The notes below the pieces were generated by a model. It was not told the origin of the DNA. It was given only the letters and a program-made list of their open reading frames with translations, and made no database searches. From positions 8,878,001 through 8,942,000 of the forward strand of contig BSQZ01000015.1 in NCBI GenBank assembly GCA_033239005.1: 64,000 bases of DNA, written 5' to 3'. Position 1 is the stretch's first letter. Each line of letters starts with the position of its first letter. The DNA is from Lamellibrachia satsuma (lineage: Eukaryota > Annelida > Polychaeta > Sabellida > Siboglinidae). The translations under genes were made by a program, and so were the position numbers. Of the stretch, positions 60,784-64,000 are shown one piece after another.

Positions 60784-62570
60784 GATTTAACAAGATTTAA
60801 CAAGATTTGCCATCCAAGCCAAAGGCCCAGATGGCAAGTGGACAAAGAAGCCATTGACTTATCGAGAGTCCAACAATGTTCACCTACTTATAACCCGCCC
60901 TCCTGAGATATGTGTCAACCTTGTTTTTAAACATATTCACACTGCTAGCAGTTACACAATGTGTAGACAATTTGTTCCATTCATTTATTGTCCTCTGTGA
61001 GAACGAGTGCTTCCTGATGTCCAATCTACATTGATCCTTTACTAATTTTACCTCATGTCCTCTAGTTCTGTTATCCTTCTTGAGTGAGAAAAACATATTT
61101 CTATCAATATTTTCATACCCATTCAATATCTTAAAAACTTCAATATGATCTCCTCTTAACCTCCTTGTCTCTAGAGTTGTTAAACCACATTCTTTCAGCC
61201 GTTCTTCATAATTAAGGTCTCTAAGTTCTGGAATCATTTTAGTTGCTCTCCTTTGTATGCATTCAAGCGTATCTATATCCTTCTTACGATATGGTCTCCA
61301 TGCTTGTATACAGTATTCTAAATGAGGTCTAACTATTGCTTTATAAAGAGGTATAATTAACTTTTTTCCCTTGTATGTTATGTTTCTTCTAATCAATCCA
61401 AGAATTTGATTACCCTTTGAAGCTGCAATACCACACTGCTCTGAAACTTTCATATCAGCGCTTATTGTAACTCCTAAGTCCTTTTTTTATACAGTAGTAC
61501 CCAGAACAGTATCTCCCATTTTATAGTTTACATTCAAGTTCCCATGTCCTGTATGTAGGCATTTACATTTCCCAAAATTGAACAGCATCTGCCGTTTCTC
61601 AGACCATTTCACTAATCTGTCTAGATCGTTTTGTAAATGTTGTTTATCACCATCAGTATTAACCTTTCTAAACAGTTTTGTGTCATCCACAAATTTCAGT
61701 ACGTTACTTGTTATACTGTCGTCCAAGTCATTGATATAAATTAAGAATAATATAGGTCCTAATACTGATCCTTGAGGTACCCCAATCAAAACCGATTTCC
61801 AATTTGAAACTTCTCCATCTACTACAACTCGTTGTCTTCTGTCAGTCAGCCATTGTGCTATCCAGTCAGTTATGCTATCCCCGATACCATGGGCTTTTAA
61901 TTTAAGTAGTAATCTTTGATGTGGCACTTTGTCAAAAGCTTTCTGAAAATCTAAGTAGATAATATCTACTGGCGATCCCACGTCTATCCACTTAGTGATT
62001 TCTTCCAAAAAACATAACATATTTGTTAAGCATGACCTCGCTTTAAGGAATCCATGTTGAGATGAATTTAATAATTTATGCTTAACGAGGAAGTCCACCA
62101 TATGGTGTTTAATTAACCTTTCTAATAATTTACAAATCACTGACGTTAAACTCACTGGTCTGTAATTCTCTGACTTATTTCTCGAACCCTTTTTAAATAA
62201 TGGTATGATGTTTGCTTCTTTCCATTCAAACGGAACAACTCCCTCTTTTAATGACAAGTTGAATACTCTTGCAAGTGGTATACTGATTTGATCTACTGTT
62301 TCCATTAGTAATTTTGGAGGAATCCCATCCACTCCCGGTGACTTGTTATCCTTCATTGCCTTTATTTTCTTAGCTACCAATTCTGGAGTTACAACTAACG
62401 GTCCTAAATAGTCAGATTTAGCCCCCTGAAATTTAGCATCAGCAACTGGTTATGAACTAATATCTTCTTTGGTAAACACTGAACTGAAGTAACCATTTAG
62501 GTCTTCCACTATTAAAAACCCCTGTGATATTATATTTCCAGCACTGTCTTCTAGAGGTCCAACCAAGTCT
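60784..62570 (-). mobile_element. CR1-like LINE, copy 2 (one in-frame stop)
   Basis: Almost identical to 42491-43797 where they overlap, but extends further 5'. It includes AKKIKAMKDNKSPGVDGIPP, WKEANIIPLFKKGSRNKSEN and the RT core with a mutated catalytic box (KFVDDTKLFR in place of FADD). A TAA at 61487-61489 replaces a codon that is sense (GTAAAAGAA context) in copy 1, splitting the frame into 61487-62380 and 60884-61453. Another stop lies upstream near 62450. The 3' end shows the same GATTTAACAA decamer repeats (60784-60808). Family similarity fades at about 62570 (VGPLEDSAGNIISQG), marking 5' truncation. Confidence 0.92.
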
Positions 62571-63194
62571 ATGTTTCTAAATTCCAATAATAAGTAAGTT
62601 ACTGGTCCAAGTGCGTATCTACCTACACCTTTGCATATTTTTTAACCTTTTCAAGTTGGTTCAATATTTAAAAGTGTTTGTGAATAAATTAGAACCTGTA
62701 TTGGGCGACCACCCGTCTTGGACAACCACAATCCTAGCCACTGATTGTTTCTAATGCTAATGCACCTGCCAAACGCGACCAACGACCACAAAAACTGGTC
62801 ATGTCAACGTTGTAAGCAACCAGAACATGCCGAAATTTGATCGAGTGAAAAAAACAGATTGGTCCACACATCACACTATGCATCATAGTTATAGTGCCCC
62901 AATTTGTTATGTTATGTTAGGTACATGTTGCTTGTTTAAAAATGTTTAAATAAGTTAAGTCTATATGACTGTTATATACAACTGTCATGCGAGTTGCATT
63001 TAATTAACAATTTATGTTGTGAGGTACATTGATTTTGCTAATTAAAATGTTTAATTAATCTAAGTCTGTATGTGTTTGCTATGTAGAACTTTCATGCGAG
63101 TTGCATTTAATTGCCAATTAATGTTCGAGGTACAGGCAAGCGTGCATGCAGGACAAGTTATAATTTTTCCTTTCTACATTTAATTAACAGAAAT
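62571..63194. other. Intron sequence, no gene
   Basis: AT-rich. A local imperfect direct repeat occurs (ATGCGAGTTGCATTTAATT at 62987 and 63095). Confidence 0.5.
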
Positions 63195-63420
63195 GCGGGC
63201 GCGATAGCATACCGGTTAGAATGCCAGACTCTCATTTGGGAGAACCCGGTTTCAAATCCCACTGCGGTTGCTTCGAACCTTTGGCATGTTTGATCACCCC
63301 ATGTTGCCACAGTTCACTCAGCTGTAGGGGAAGGCATTGTTAGTTGAGCCATTTTTCATTCTTTTTGATGTCTATGGTGCAATCATATTCAAAAGTCAAA
63401 ATTGTTTTACATAAACTATG
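63195..63420 (+). mobile_element. tRNA-derived SINE-like element
   Basis: A tRNA-like head has an A-box-like GATAGCATACCGG (63203) and B-box GGTTTCAAATCC (63248-63259), spaced as in polymerase III promoters. The acceptor stem does not pair (GCGGGCG against GCGGTTGCT), so it is not a functional tRNA. The body contains CCACAGTTCACTCAGCTGTA, a phrase common in animal SINEs. The 3' border is approximate. Confidence 0.5.
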
Positions 63421-64000
63421 ATTATTAATAGATCATTTTGTAGGAAGATGATATATCTAGCATGCATAGATAATTATATATCGCTGTTTCAAATAGGGTT
63501 GTTAAGCTGGCTCAACTAACACTTGATGTGGGGTAAGTTGAACCACCCTGTAACGTAAGTTGCGTAAATTGTTTGCATAATTGACGTAGGCCTTGTACAA
63601 AAAATTCATTCACTCAGCCAACACATCTACCCATTGGGCATAACATGTCTGACAAGTCTACACATTTAATTAATTAGTCAACACAATATAGATTTATAGG
63701 GAAATCACAACCATTGTAACTAACTGCTAATAAAAATGATGTTGCCTTGTAGCTATCCTATGTCCCAATTTGCTCGGAAAAATTTATTTCTTGATTTATT
63801 TTGGAGTAAAGAACATTCGTCTTCATTCTTTATCCGCTACTCAACTAACACTCCCTTTTACCTTGAGTTGCTCAACTAACCCCGTTTCAACAATTAAGCT
63901 TGTTTAACTAACTTCTCATTAATGCACGAAGCTTCTCTGTGCATGGTTAAACTATTTGTAAACAAACAATAAAGGCTACCAGGGTACTCGTGTATGTTGA
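63421..64000. other. Intron sequence to window end; CTCAACTAAC words
   Basis: Variants of CTCAACTAAC recur (63511, 63840, 63870, 63905). No DOT1L exon was seen before the edge. Confidence 0.4.

Noticed and set aside
63195..63272. Functional tRNA gene
   Set aside because: A and B boxes are present, but the acceptor stem does not pair and a SINE-like body follows.

Overview
This window is AT-rich animal nuclear DNA. It has spliced exons with GT-AG introns, no operons, few long reading frames, and a dense mix of retroelements and small DNA transposons. The mix is two Penelope-like elements, several LINE clades, a copia relic, hAT-type and TTAA-flanked miniature elements, foldback repeats and a tRNA-like SINE head. 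It fits an aquatic invertebrate such as a hemichordate, echinoderm, mollusc or cnidarian. The phylum cannot be fixed from this sequence alone.

The only host gene I can name is the 5' part of a DOT1L orthologue (histone H3 lysine-79 methyltransferase) on the + strand. Five short exons (9405-9479, 9629-9669, 33875-33949, 44842-44905, 50739-50864) join in frame into 127 codons. They match the N-terminal helical part of DOT1L, from the start Met to the conserved EPFSPE just before the SAM-binding loop. The next exon, which should open with a VYGETS-like peptide, was not found, so the catalytic core probably lies beyond 64000. The introns are about 0.15, 24.2, 10.9, 5.8 and more than 13.1 kb, and recognisable elements make up much of them. 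A CpG-richer stretch (about 8870-9480) around the first exon is the likely promoter.

Layout: 1-8.9 kb is the upstream flank, with a decayed endonuclease/RT LINE (540-3345, -), a dispersed repeat family carrying a 30-bp minisatellite (4.1-5.3 kb) and a CR1/L2-like LINE tail (7.5-8.4 kb, -). Intron 2 (9.7-33.9 kb) holds two large foldback elements, TTAA-flanked MITEs, a Penelope-like element with inverted termini (21.6-23.1 kb) and several shared repeats. Intron 3 (34-44.8 kb) holds a copia relic fused to an L2-like tail and a young 5'-truncated CR1-like LINE. Intron 4 (44.9-50.7 kb) holds an endonuclease/RT LINE and satellites. Intron 5 (50.9 kb to the end) holds an LTR-like region, a LINE split by a hAT-type element with a perfect 8-bp target duplication, a second Penelope-like element with an internal inversion, a second CR1-like copy and a SINE.

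I see no convincing new multi-gene system. The points most worth checking are the dispersed DOT1L gene model, matching hammerhead-like motifs at the 3' ends of both Penelope-like elements, the internal inversions of those elements, and the datable transposon nesting.
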